This document shows positions 54,428 to 63,893 of a stretch of 64,000 bases of DNA, one piece after another. The position numbers and the translations under genes were made by a program. Under the pieces are notes generated by a model. That model saw only the letters and a list, made by a program, of their open reading frames with translations, had not been told where the DNA came from and searched no databases. Source of the stretch: Bacillota bacterium (GTDB lineage: Bacteria > Bacillota > Clostridia > Lachnospirales > Lachnospiraceae); the NCBI GenBank assembly GCA_023442465.1, contig JAEZZQ010000007.1, forward strand, positions 124,001 to 188,000, given 5' to 3'. Positions within the stretch are counted from its first letter, which is position 1. The number at the start of each line of letters is the position of its first letter.

Positions 54428-55975
54428 TTACGCTCCTTTATTACTAACCTTCAATATGTGTGACATAATCAGTTCTTGTGACGCTTCTTCAGCCGCAAGC
54501 TCTCCAACCATTCTTCCTTCATTCATGATATAGATACGGTCACACATTCCAAGAACCTCAGGAAGCTCCGATGAAATCATAATAACCGACTTTCCTTCTG
54601 ATACTAATTGATTGATAATGCAATAAATTTCATATTTCGCCCCGACATCAATACCTCTTGTAGGTTCATCCAGTATTAATACATCGGGGTTAGCAAACAT
54701 CCATTTTGCCAGCAGAACTTTTTGCTGATTACCGCCGCTTAGATTTGATACATTTTGCTCTACCGAAGGACACTTGGTCTTCAGTTTGTCTTTGTATTCT
54801 ACTGCAACTGCATATTCTGCATCCTTATTGATAACCGTATGTTTGCTCACTGCTCCCAGATTGGCCAATGTAGTATTGATTTTAATAGGATTGCTAAGTA
54901 TAAGTCCGTTGCCTTTTCTGTCTTCTGTTACGTATGCTAATTTATTATCAATCGCATCCTTTACAGTATTGAGACTTACCTCTTTTCCGTTTATTTTAAT
55001 TTGTCCTGATATGTTACTTCCATAACTTTTACCGAAAATACTCATAGCCAGCTCAGTTCTTCCTGCTCCCATAAGTCCGGCAATTCCCACTACTTCGCCT
55101 TTTCTGATATTTATGCTGACATTATCAACAACTTTTCTTTCGGAGTAAAGGGGATGATAAACCGTCCAATCCTTCACCTCCATCTTTATTTCACCTATTT
55201 GTTTTTCTTCGCGCTCAGGGAAACGATTGGTTAAATCGCGCCCGACCATTCCCTTTATTATGCGGTCTTCTGAAATGTTATCCGCCGCCTTATCAAGAGT
55301 CTCAATCGTGGAACCATCTCTGATAACCGTAATCTTATCCGCAACATACGCAATCTCATTTAACTTATGAGAAATAATAATTGAAGTCATTCCTTGCTTC
55401 TTGAACTTAAGCAATAGGTCTAAGAGCGCTTTGGAATCTGACTCATTTAAGGATGCTGTCGGTTCATCCAGTATAAGAAGCTTTGCGTCCTTGGCAAGAG
55501 CTTTGGCAATTTCCACCAGCTGCTGCTTACCAACACCTATATCTTTAATTAACGTTCTGGATGATTCTTTTAATCCGACTGTTTTCAAAAGCTCATCCGC
55601 ACGCCCATACGTTTCATTCCAGTTTAATGCGTATTTATGTCCCCTTTCATTTCCCAGGAACATATTTTCACCAATTGTCATATAAGGAACCAGAGCCAGC
55701 TCTTGATGTATAATAACAATTCCTTTTTCTTCGCTGTCTCTAATTTTAGTAAATTTGCATACTTCACCATTATAAACAATATCACCCTCGTACGTACCAT
55801 AAGCATAGATTCCGCTAAGTACATTCATCAGAGTAGATTTTCCGGCACCGTTTTCGCCTACAAGAGCGTGGATTTCTCCTTCTTCTACCTGCAGGTTAAC
55901 ATCATCCAGCGCTTTTACTCCCGGAAATGTCTTGGTGATATTTTTCATTTCCAATAATATTTTTGCCAATTTCAA
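54428..55975 (-). CDS. Sugar ABC transporter ATPase (GguA/MmsA type)
   Basis: 515 residues with two ABC domains, as in all CUT2 sugar ATPases. First domain: GENGAGKSTLMNVLSGIYAY (Walker A, about 39), LLILDEPTASL. Second: the Walker A is degenerate (GLMGAGRTELAMSIFG), with signature NLSGGNQQKVLLAKWM and VLILDEPTRGIDVG. That asymmetry is normal for this class. It powers uptake with the GguB-like permease. A hairpin lies upstream, between it and the binding-protein gene. Confidence 0.94.
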   Translation of the reverse strand: MKLAKILLEMKNITKTFPGVKALDDVNLQVEEGEIHALVGENGAGKSTLMNVLSGIYAYGTYEGDIVYNGEVCKFTKIRDSEEKGIVIIHQELALVPYMTIGENMFLGNERGHKYALNWNETYGRADELLKTVGLKESSRTLIKDIGVGKQQLVEIAKALAKDAKLLILDEPTASLNESDSKALLDLLLKFKKQGMTSIIISHKLNEIAYVADKITVIRDGSTIETLDKAADNISEDRIIKGMVGRDLTNRFPEREEKQIGEIKMEVKDWTVYHPLYSERKVVDNVSINIRKGEVVGIAGLMGAGRTELAMSIFGKSYGSNISGQIKINGKEVSLNTVKDAIDNKLAYVTEDRKGNGLILSNPIKINTTLANLGAVSKHTVINKDAEYAVAVEYKDKLKTKCPSVEQNVSNLSGGNQQKVLLAKWMFANPDVLILDEPTRGIDVGAKYEIYCIINQLVSEGKSVIMISSELPEVLGMCDRIYIMNEGRMVGELAAEEASQELIMSHILKVSNKGA

Positions 55976-56010
55976 GTTCCTCCCAATATCTAATCAAACA
56001 TTTCACCTAA

Positions 56011-56038
56011 GAATGCAGGCGGATGTCCGCCTGCATTC
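56011..56038. terminator. Hairpin between binding-protein and ATPase genes
   Basis: A perfect 13-bp stem (GAATGCAGGCGGA with TCCGCCTGCATTC) and a two-base loop. There is no T-run, so it is more likely an mRNA stabiliser or partial terminator that lets the binding protein be made in excess. Confidence 0.75.
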
Positions 56039-56087
56039 AGTTGTATTACCTTATGACACAAGTCATATTAAATACTTGTCAGTTCAT

Positions 56088-57251
56088 TTACTGTAAATCA
56101 GCTTCTTTGTAGTAACCGGAATCGATCAACAATTCTTTGTAATTATTGATGTCTGCAAATACGGGCTCACAAAGGTAAGAAGGAATAATGCCTGTACCGT
56201 TGTCATAGCTTTCCGTATCATTAACCGGTGCTTCTCCGCCCTTCATAACAGCATCAACCATCGAAACTACCTGTGTTGCTAATGTACGAGTATCTTTGAA
56301 GATTGACATAGACTGCTTGCCATCAATCATGTTTTTAACGTTAGCAATATCGCAGTCCTGACCTGTAATGATCGGCCATTCTCCAGTATAAGCTGCTGCG
56401 AGAGAGTTCTCAACGCCAAGTGCTGTGGAGTCATTAGAGCAAAGAACTGCATCTAATTTCGTTCCATCTGCATAATAGGAAGCGATGATAGCGTCCATTC
56501 TGGACTGTGCGGTTTCTGTTGACCAGTTAGCTGTTGCAACTTTTTCAAAAGCTACAGAGCCGGATTTAACAACCAGTTTGCCTTCATCAACGTACGGCTG
56601 AAGAACATCCATTGCGCCGCCATAGAAGAATCTTGCATTGTTGTCGCCAGGGTCACCCGTGAAGATTTCGATATTGAAAGGGCCTGCTGCATTGTCGAGG
56701 TCAAGGGTATCTTTGATATATTCACCCTGCTTTGTACCTACCATATAGTTATCAAATGTAGCATAATAAGTAACAGCATCTGAGTTCATGATCAAACGGT
56801 CATATGCAATTACCGGAATTCCTGCGTCCTTTGCCTGAGCAAGAACAGTTCCTAAAGAATCACCATCGATAGAAGCGATTACTAAGAGCTGGCATCCGTT
56901 GGAAATCATATTCTCAATCTGAGATACCTGAGTAGTAATATCATTGCTTGCATACTGAAGGTCAACTTCATATCCAGCATCTTTCAACTGTGCTTCCATA
57001 TTGGAACCATCCTGATTCCAACGCTGTAAATCTTTTGTCGGCATTGCTACACCGATTAATCCGCCGCCAGCAGCATCTGTTTCTGCCGGAGCTTCCGCTG
57101 CTTCTTCTGCAGGAGCTTCTGCTGCAGGAGCCTCTGTTGTCTTTTCTGCCGGAGCTTCTGTGGTCGCTGCCGTATTGGAACTTCCGCATCCAACAAGCAG
57201 TGTTGCTACCATTGCTACGCTGAGCAATGCACTTATTACTTTTTTCTTCAT
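56088..57251 (-). CDS. ChvE-like sugar-binding lipoprotein
   Basis: 387 residues. Lipobox LLVGC at about 20; then an Ala/Glu/Pro/Thr-rich linker (about 27-65) and a peripla_BP_4 domain (about 68-387; GVAMPTKDLQRWNQDGSNME, then NDSTALGVENSLAAAYTGEW). The ChvE/XylF relatives bind pentoses or galactose and deliver them to GguAB. It heads the transporter transcript, with the ATPase after the hairpin. The linker suits a protein tethered in the cell wall. Confidence 0.93.
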   Translation of the reverse strand: MKKKVISALLSVAMVATLLVGCGSSNTAATTEAPAEKTTEAPAAEAPAEEAAEAPAETDAAGGGLIGVAMPTKDLQRWNQDGSNMEAQLKDAGYEVDLQYASNDITTQVSQIENMISNGCQLLVIASIDGDSLGTVLAQAKDAGIPVIAYDRLIMNSDAVTYYATFDNYMVGTKQGEYIKDTLDLDNAAGPFNIEIFTGDPGDNNARFFYGGAMDVLQPYVDEGKLVVKSGSVAFEKVATANWSTETAQSRMDAIIASYYADGTKLDAVLCSNDSTALGVENSLAAAYTGEWPIITGQDCDIANVKNMIDGKQSMSIFKDTRTLATQVVSMVDAVMKGGEAPVNDTESYDNGTGIIPSYLCEPVFADINNYKELLIDSGYYKEADLQ

Positions 57252-57376
57252 TCTTGCAAATCCTCCCTTAAATTTGTGTTAACAACTGCTTCCTTGTTAC
57301 AAGTTGAATATATCATAATAAAAATAGGATTTGCTTGTATTCTTCTTCAAATTTTTAATATTTTATAAAATAAAAA

Positions 57377-57419
57377 AAGGAGATGCTAGCACTTTTTTGT
57401 GCTATTCGCTCATCTCCTT
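57377..57419 (-). terminator. Terminator after the second binding-lipoprotein gene
   Basis: Stem AAGGAGATG/CATCTCCTT enclosing an inner TAGCAC/GTGCTA hairpin, then T-rich sequence on the minus strand. It separates the regulator group from the transporter group. Confidence 0.8.
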
Positions 57420-57451
57420 CAAAATATTCCTATTTCCTTTTGTCATATTTG

Positions 57452-58585
57452 CTAATTTGGCATTTTATCCGGAACATTAAGATAAACATCTTCTTTTAAA
57501 TGAAATCCGCTGTTAATAATGACTTCATTTATATTATCAATATTTACACTAATCGGCTCCAAAACAACATAAGGGATATCATAAGTTCCGTCATCTATTT
57601 TTTTAATATTGCTTTCTTTCTTCCTTGTCGCTTTCTCTTCCGTAATCCTTACGCTGCTTCCGTTTGGCGCAAGCGTATAGATTACATCCGTTTTTGCCAA
57701 ATCGCCTCCTTTGGCAAGGATGATCGCATATTCTGCCGCTGCCTGCGCTAATTTTTCCACCGGCTTATAGACGGTCATCACCTGGGTCCCTTCCACAATT
57801 CTCTGACACGCTTCCAGTTCGGCATCCTGTCCTACTACAGCAATTTTTCCCGCCAGACGTTTTTCAGCAAGGGCATGCACTACCGAAGTTGCCAGACTGT
57901 CATTTCCGCACATAATTCCCCCGGCCTTGTTTACCATCGAAGAATTCTCATATATGTAGTTTCCGGCAGTCTCCGGTTTCCAGCCGTCCGCATTAATACT
58001 GCCTATCACATCGATATTATATTTGTTCATAACTCTCATGAAGCCATTTCTTACAAGCTCCACGTTATGATCCGTAACAGGTCCCTGCAGCATTATTACC
58101 TCATCACTTTTTAATCCACTGTCAACAAGAGCTTCCGCCATCATCGTTCCTACCGCTTCATTATCAAAGGATATATACAAATCCGCATTTGCATCTTTAA
58201 TAATTCTGTCATAGCATATGATCTTAATCCCTTGCCCTTTCGCCTTTTGGACAACATCCTTCAGACGGTTTCCATCGATGCTGATAATAACGATAACATC
58301 CATCTTTTTCTCAATAAAATACTCGATTTGCTTTATCTGTTCCTCCACTTCTCCATTGGCATTCTGCACATTTACCTCAGCACCATATTCTTTCGCCGTG
58401 GATACGAATACATCTCTGTCCCTCTGCCAACGCTCTATAACAAACGAGTCAAAGCACATTCCTATCTGGATTTTATCCTTTCCTGTTTCCACTTTTCCGG
58501 TATTCTCTACCTGCGTGTTTCCGCAGCCTGCTAATAATGCAGATAAGATACAAAATATGACTGTCAGACGCCTTCCCTTTTTCAT
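57452..58585 (-). CDS. Sugar-binding lipoprotein (second)
   Basis: 377 residues. Lipobox LLAGC at about 20, then a periplasmic-binding-protein type 1 fold (about 40-350; GMCFDSFVIERWQRDRDVFV, then VQKAKGQGIKIICYDRIIKD, NDSLATSVVHALAEKRLAGK). It resembles the ChvE-like protein at 56088 but is not adjacent to its own permease. Placed between the response regulator and the transporter, it may share the GguAB permease or serve as a sensor partner. Confidence 0.88.
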   Translation of the reverse strand: MKKGRRLTVIFCILSALLAGCGNTQVENTGKVETGKDKIQIGMCFDSFVIERWQRDRDVFVSTAKEYGAEVNVQNANGEVEEQIKQIEYFIEKKMDVIVIISIDGNRLKDVVQKAKGQGIKIICYDRIIKDANADLYISFDNEAVGTMMAEALVDSGLKSDEVIMLQGPVTDHNVELVRNGFMRVMNKYNIDVIGSINADGWKPETAGNYIYENSSMVNKAGGIMCGNDSLATSVVHALAEKRLAGKIAVVGQDAELEACQRIVEGTQVMTVYKPVEKLAQAAAEYAIILAKGGDLAKTDVIYTLAPNGSSVRITEEKATRKKESNIKKIDDGTYDIPYVVLEPISVNIDNINEVIINSGFHLKEDVYLNVPDKMPN

Positions 58586-58589
58586 ATTC

Positions 58590-60182
58590 TTAAATTCCCT
58601 CCTTGTACTCCGTAGGAGTCACACCAACATTCTTTTTAAATGAACGGCTGAAATAATTAGGATCCTGATAACCTACCATTACACATATTTCTTTCATCGT
58701 ATATCTTGTGTCTTTTAAGAGCTCCTTGGCTTTATCTATTCTGACATTCGTCAGATATTCGATAAAATTCTGTCCCGTCTCTTCTTTGAATATCTTACTG
58801 AAATAATAGGGACTTATATTTACCCTTCTCGAAATGTCATCCAGCGACACATCCTTATTATAGTGTCCGTCAATATATTCTTTCGCCTCTTCTACGACAT
58901 TACTGGATTTTTCCTCCCTTTTAGTCGCCACATTGCGGCAGGCCTGCGTCATCTTCTCCACAAACCATTCCTTAAGCTTTTCTATCCCCTGCAACTCCAT
59001 AACAACCGGCAAATAATCTGTTCTTGCGCAGAACTGGTATGTCATTCCTCCGTTTTCATATGCCAAATGTTCTGCCCATAATACAAATTCCAAAGTCTTC
59101 AGTCGAATGTCCATAACGCTGGCAGGATAAGTCTCTCCCATCCAATCGAAATATCTGCCGGAATGAGAAAGCGTAGCGTTAATATCTCCCTTCAAAATTG
59201 ACTCGAATAACTCCTTTTCCAAATCGATAGGATAATTATCCTCATATTCACATCCAAGCGGAAGGTCTTCCGCATGAGCAACGCTTCCCGTCGTGTTGAT
59301 TAGTGCATTCAAAGACTCATTATAGGATTCCTGCTGATCGTTAAGGCTTTTTACGGAGCCAATTCCAATTCGGAAGCTGATATCTATTCTTTTTCTCATT
59401 TTTCGAACGAGCTGCCTCGCTTTTTCAATCAGCTCAATTCTCTCATTGTAATCCATTTTAGAAGATCTATACGGAACGAGTACCGGTATCTTATTCGCCA
59501 TAAGGCCTCCGACAATTCCAGGAAAGTACTCCTTAATAAGCTCCCTGACCTCTTTATAATGACTCTGAAGCCTCATTCCGGCCCCCACTGCATTAGTCAT
59601 GTAATTTCCCCTCTGCTCCTCCCCGCATACCACTCCTATCATGTATCCATACTCTTCATCTATCCCCAGAAGGCTCTTATAATTTTCCACATCTTCCTTG
59701 AAATATTCCTGAAGCAATATATTATATATTAATCCGTTTTCAATAATGGGAACTACTGTTTCCAGCTTCTCCTTTACCAATAAATCATTGCTCCTCTTAG
59801 CCCGCTCATTATCGATCTGCATCATGGCTTTTTTTAAGACCTGGGTTATTTTCTCCCTGTTCATAGGTTTTGTAAGATATTCCATCACGCCTAAATTAAT
59901 CGCTTCTTTCGCATAATCAAACTTATCGTATGCGGACATTATGATAAAAATAACGTTAGAATTTGTTTTTCTTATTTCTTTCATAGCTTCTATACCGCTG
60001 ATACCGGGCATATGAATATCCATAATGGCGATGTCCGGGCGCAAATGCTCCGCCAGCTCAATGACATTTCTTCCGGTTTTGGCATATTCCACTATGCACT
60101 CACCGCCGAACTCTTTTTCAATAACAAATTTTAAAGAATCGATTACGATACCCTCATCATCCGCAAGCATAATCTTATACAT
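58590..60182 (-). CDS. YesN-like response regulator with AraC output domain
   Basis: 530 residues from MYKIMLADDEGIVIDSLKFV; AAGAGGTATGAAG gives this start. Receiver domain (about 1-125; D55 in IAIMDIHMPG), a middle region (about 150-400) and a C-terminal AraC double helix-turn-helix (about 425-525; KDVSLDDISRRVNISPYYFS, then YTMKEICVMVGYQDPNYFSR). It acts with the kinase encoded just upstream (8-base overlap) and probably activates the nearby sugar transporter genes. Confidence 0.92.
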   Translation of the reverse strand: MYKIMLADDEGIVIDSLKFVIEKEFGGECIVEYAKTGRNVIELAEHLRPDIAIMDIHMPGISGIEAMKEIRKTNSNVIFIIMSAYDKFDYAKEAINLGVMEYLTKPMNREKITQVLKKAMMQIDNERAKRSNDLLVKEKLETVVPIIENGLIYNILLQEYFKEDVENYKSLLGIDEEYGYMIGVVCGEEQRGNYMTNAVGAGMRLQSHYKEVRELIKEYFPGIVGGLMANKIPVLVPYRSSKMDYNERIELIEKARQLVRKMRKRIDISFRIGIGSVKSLNDQQESYNESLNALINTTGSVAHAEDLPLGCEYEDNYPIDLEKELFESILKGDINATLSHSGRYFDWMGETYPASVMDIRLKTLEFVLWAEHLAYENGGMTYQFCARTDYLPVVMELQGIEKLKEWFVEKMTQACRNVATKREEKSSNVVEEAKEYIDGHYNKDVSLDDISRRVNISPYYFSKIFKEETGQNFIEYLTNVRIDKAKELLKDTRYTMKEICVMVGYQDPNYFSRSFKKNVGVTPTEYKEGI

Positions 60183-61689
60183 CTTCATACCTCTTTTCTT
60201 GAACAGGAAGATATATTCTGACCTCCGTTCCCTTGTTCTCACCTTCGCTCACTATTTCCAATACGTCTTCGCTATCTAAGAATAACTTTAACCTGTTAAT
60301 CACGTTATCCAAACCTATTCCATTTGAATTTCCCGAAATATCCTCAGACTTTAAATTACCATTCAATATCTTTTCTATTTTCTCCTTCTTTATCCCGATT
60401 CCATTATCGCGAACACTTATACATACGTTATCTTCTATTTCATATACCGACAAAATAATTCTTCCTTCCCAGCCTATATCCCTGATGCCATAATTTACGC
60501 AGTTTTCCACTATGGGCTGCAAAATCATGCTGGGAACTTGAATATTATTAAATCTTTTATCAACATTTTTTTCAAAATGTATCTCTCCCGAAAAGCGTAC
60601 ATTTAAAATGTATATATAGCTGTCTATTAAGCTTATTTCATCTCCCAGAGTTACTATTTCATTGTTTTTCATATTATAGCGGAAGAATTCGGCCATGTTC
60701 TGTACATAATCATAGGTTCTATCCGCCCTCTCCATCATTGCAAGCTGTGCGCCCGCATTTAATGTATTAAATAAAAAATGGGGATTGATTTGGGCTTGCA
60801 AATACTTCAACTGAGCATCCTTTAAATGGGTTTCCATCATCAGCTCTTTTTCTTTCATAGCGCGTTCTTTTTCCATGCTTGTCTTTATTCTGACTATATA
60901 TGCCCGTATATTAACAATCATTTTATTGAATGCCTTAGTCACAAGCCCTATTTCATCGCGCGACTGCACCTCAAGGAGATCCAGATCAAAATTTCCTTTT
61001 GCGACTTCACTGGCTGCTGCCGACAACGCCTTAAGAGGATTCGTTATCGTCCGCGTTAAAACTATCGTTAACACTATGTTGCATATAACCACGCATATCA
61101 GTATGCCGTTGCTGACTAACTCCAGGGACTTAAAAGAAATAGACAGCGCTTCATAAGTCAGCGAATTATTCTTGAATTGTTCATTATTCAAACTATATAT
61201 ATACGTATTTATGTACTCATATAACTCGCTCGCATTCTCATAGCGAACTTTATATTTCTCAACATTTCGTCCGCGCTTAGCCTCCACCGTCTGATTGGTC
61301 AGCTCCAAATAGTTGTCAGACATATAACGTATATTTCTCTCCATAAGAAACAGTTGATCGTTACTAATGGTATCATTCAGCTCCAATATCATAGATTGAT
61401 AATTTTGTTCGCTTCTATAATAGTTCTCCATTGAATCCGATGACTTTGTATTCAGGTAAGTGGTCATACTCGTCTGCACATTCGTTAATGCATCATTTAA
61501 TTCATTCAGCTTGACATTTCCCTGATATACCACATCTAATTTATTAACCATACTGTTAATATTGAGATACATGAATATATTGACAACAAAAATAATAACA
61601 CTGCTGGTTACCAGCGTCAGTGCGATCTTAGTCTGCAAAGACATGTCACGAATACTTTTTCTGTTTTTGCTCAAAAGCTTTTCACTCAT
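60175..61689 (-). CDS. YesM-like sensor histidine kinase
   Basis: 504 residues from MSEKLLSKNRKSIRDMSLQT; the ATG follows GGAGATGACAAAAACG. Membrane helices at about 24-46 and 195-215 flank an extracellular helical domain; then HAMP (about 216-268), the His_kinase domain with QINPHFLFNTLNAGAQL, and the ATPase (VENCVNYGI, DNGIGIK). The pair with a YesN regulator and a membrane-anchored binding protein upstream resembles the XylFII-LytS-YesN system of Clostridium beijerinckii, where the binding protein switches the kinase on (established for that system). Confidence 0.92.
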   Translation of the reverse strand: MSEKLLSKNRKSIRDMSLQTKIALTLVTSSVIIFVVNIFMYLNINSMVNKLDVVYQGNVKLNELNDALTNVQTSMTTYLNTKSSDSMENYYRSEQNYQSMILELNDTISNDQLFLMERNIRYMSDNYLELTNQTVEAKRGRNVEKYKVRYENASELYEYINTYIYSLNNEQFKNNSLTYEALSISFKSLELVSNGILICVVICNIVLTIVLTRTITNPLKALSAAASEVAKGNFDLDLLEVQSRDEIGLVTKAFNKMIVNIRAYIVRIKTSMEKERAMKEKELMMETHLKDAQLKYLQAQINPHFLFNTLNAGAQLAMMERADRTYDYVQNMAEFFRYNMKNNEIVTLGDEISLIDSYIYILNVRFSGEIHFEKNVDKRFNNIQVPSMILQPIVENCVNYGIRDIGWEGRIILSVYEIEDNVCISVRDNGIGIKKEKIEKILNGNLKSEDISGNSNGIGLDNVINRLKLFLDSEDVLEIVSEGENKGTEVRIYLPVQEKRYEDV

Positions 61690-62722
61690 CGTTTTTGTCA
61701 TCTCCAATATAATATACAACATTATCCGAGTTAATTACGGTAACATCTACCGAGAAATATTCACTGACATTGCCTAGCGCATAAAACTCGTTCAAGGCTT
61801 CTACACAAAGTCTTCCCATCTGGCTCGTATCTATGGAAATCGTTGAATATACTACTTTTCTCTCTATTGCCTGCAGGATAGACGGGGCATCATAATATCC
61901 AATAATATCTATGCTTCCTACTTTATTATAATCTACTACGGCCTGATAAACACAAGCGGTGCTCAATTCATCCAGGCAGATGATAATATCCGGCAGCGTC
62001 TTGGAACTCATAAAAATGTCCCTGATAGATTCTTCGGCTGAAAATGTATTTTCATTATCGACCATTTTCATCTCAAGGTGTGCGCCGCCTCCTTTATGCA
62101 TTTCATTCATGGCAGTTTCCTGAATACCAGAAAACAACACATTTTGGCTGGTGCCGTCGGAGCTTCCGCTCATCAGTATAAGAACATTCTTTTCACTTTG
62201 GCCGCATAACTCTATTACCTGCCTTCCGTATTCACGCCCAAGGTTATAACTACCAACACCGACGAAACTTTGCCGTTCCCCGCTTGTATTATCTCCCAAT
62301 ACCGTAACTACCGGAATTTGCTGATCCACCGCCTCATTTATCAGCTCTGTCATCTTTGCGCTTTCGTCTGCCTCTACAATGATTCCGTCCACTTGGGAAT
62401 TAATGGCAACTTTCATTAATTCTTCCCGCGAATACTCTTCCGATAAATTATTTCCAAACATCTCTACATAGACATTTGTTTCCTGTCCGTCCTCTTTCGC
62501 TCCATCGTAAACAGTTTTCCAGAATTCAGAGGTTCTGTCGTTAACGATCATAACGTAATATTTGTCATATGCTTCACGTTCTTCGCTATCCAATACTTTC
62601 GTTATTTTTCCGGTTTGTATCTTGAAAAAAGCAAGGCTGCCTATTATGGCTAAAATTACAAATAATATTATACTGATACTAATAATAAAAACTTTTCTAT
62701 TTTCTTCCACCTTTATATCCAT
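61682..62722 (-). CDS. Membrane-anchored sugar-binding protein (XylFII-like sensor partner)
   Basis: 346 residues. A charged N-terminus is followed by one uncleaved-looking membrane helix (about 11-33; no lipobox), then a peripla_BP_4 domain (about 55-330; YYVMIVNDRTSEFWKTVYDG, then DIIGYYDAPSILQAIERK). The stop overlaps the kinase start by eight bases. Not a transporter subunit: it sits first in the regulatory operon with kinase and regulator, so it probably senses sugar and controls the kinase directly, as XylFII does. Confidence 0.88.
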   Translation of the reverse strand: MDIKVEENRKVFIISISIILFVILAIIGSLAFFKIQTGKITKVLDSEEREAYDKYYVMIVNDRTSEFWKTVYDGAKEDGQETNVYVEMFGNNLSEEYSREELMKVAINSQVDGIIVEADESAKMTELINEAVDQQIPVVTVLGDNTSGERQSFVGVGSYNLGREYGRQVIELCGQSEKNVLILMSGSSDGTSQNVLFSGIQETAMNEMHKGGGAHLEMKMVDNENTFSAEESIRDIFMSSKTLPDIIICLDELSTACVYQAVVDYNKVGSIDIIGYYDAPSILQAIERKVVYSTISIDTSQMGRLCVEALNEFYALGNVSEYFSVDVTVINSDNVVYYIGDDKNDE

Positions 62723-63075
62723 GCTCCTTCCAGCCTTTTATCCCTTATCAAAATTTTGCTCATTATTTTCACGCTGCAATCATTCTTTTTTCATTTTAAA
62801 CATGTAAATTTGATAACGTCAATATTTTTTAATATTAACTTAAAATCCGCAAATTATATAACTAATATTTCATAGATCAGGAATATTTTCTAACGTTAAT
62901 AAATTAACGGGATTGACACTTTTTTATCAGTATGTTTTTTTTTAAATACTTTAGAAAAACTTACTTAAAAAGTGTTTCCAGAACAAAAAAAATCTGTTAC
63001 ATTCATAGTATAATTGGGGAACTGAGGTTATACAATACTATAATTTTACTTTATTCTACACAGGAGGTTTTATAT
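62723..63075. other. Divergent promoter region
   Basis: About 350 very AT-rich bases between the sugar-sensing operon and the C39-like gene. -10-like TATAAT hexamers occur at about 63008 and 63038 on the plus strand. No ORF with a ribosome site or RNA gene seen. Confidence 0.45.
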
Positions 63076-63750
63076 ATGAGGTATTTCTTTAACGGTAAGA
63101 TTGAAAAGTTGGAGGATATTTATTGTATCCGCATTCCTTTTAATGTTTGGGAGGTATGCCAGCAGAGAGGTTTTATCCATGCAGACATCACCTTGAACAA
63201 TAAAGTGATAGAATGTGAACTTCTTCCCGAAGAAAAAGGCAGTTATAAAATTTACCTGAACGAGGAAGATGTAACTCATGTGGATATTACTAAAGTTTAT
63301 AAAATATTACTTCATATAAGCAACAGCTTAATTGAAATAGGAAAAGAAAGTCCTTATACCTTGGAACATCCAATCCGCACGATCGATAGTATGAACATTC
63401 TCATCCAGCCGGACGACGGTCTCTGCGGGCAGACCTGCGTGGCGATGTTAGCAGGCGTTACGATTGCAGAGGTTATCAGCAATATAGGTTTTCGCGAGTG
63501 GCAGGCTACTATAGGAAGAGTCATTCCCGCCCTTAACTATTATGGCATCGGCCACACCGGCACTCTCATTTATCCGGGCGGCGGAGAAGAAGTTATCTTC
63601 CCAAAATGCTGTATCATCATCGAACGCATGGGAAGATTCGGCCATTATCTCGTGCACTACGACGGTAAATTCTATGATCCCAGCCTGGGCATTATGGAAT
63701 ATTACGACACCAGTAAGTTGCTGGGATATTTGGAAGTGAATTGCGCTTAA
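63076..63750 (+). CDS. DUF1905-like plus C39-peptidase-like protein
   Basis: 224 residues from MRYFFNGKIEKLEDIYCIRI; ACAGGAGGTTTTATAT marks this start (an upstream start at 62932 would add 48 unlikely residues). N-terminal about 85 residues resemble DUF1905 (FNGKIEKLEDIYCIRIPFNV, then KVIECELLPEEKGSYKIYLN). The C-terminal about 120 residues have a papain-like layout: CGQTCVAMLAGVTIAEV (candidate nucleophile Cys) and RFGHYLVHYDGKFYDPSLG (candidate His, Asp). No signal peptide or ABC transporter is present. The peptidase role is inferred. Confidence 0.6.
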   Translation: MRYFFNGKIEKLEDIYCIRIPFNVWEVCQQRGFIHADITLNNKVIECELLPEEKGSYKIYLNEEDVTHVDITKVYKILLHISNSLIEIGKESPYTLEHPIRTIDSMNILIQPDDGLCGQTCVAMLAGVTIAEVISNIGFREWQATIGRVIPALNYYGIGHTGTLIYPGGGEEVIFPKCCIIIERMGRFGHYLVHYDGKFYDPSLGIMEYYDTSKLLGYLEVNCA

Positions 63751-63760
63751 CGGATTTGAA

Positions 63761-63893
63761 GTTTCTGTTCATACAGTAGCTTAACGCTTGCTGTTAAGCT
63801 ACGTAAGAACGTGATGCAGGAGATGATTTCTGCTTCGCGAAGCGAATTTAAATGCAGAAATCATGCGTTACTGTGAACGAAGTGAACAGTAAC
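63761..63893 (+). repeat. Family A cloverleaf repeat, copy 3
   Basis: 133 bp, starting GTTTCTGTTCAT and ending GTGAACAGTAAC (imperfect terminal repeat at the left). Inner stems are perfect: AGCTTAAC/GTTAAGCT and ATGATTTCTGC/GCAGAAATCAT, with a small TTCGCGAA palindrome in the second loop. It lies directly after the C39-like gene and could act as its terminator. Confidence 0.87.
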
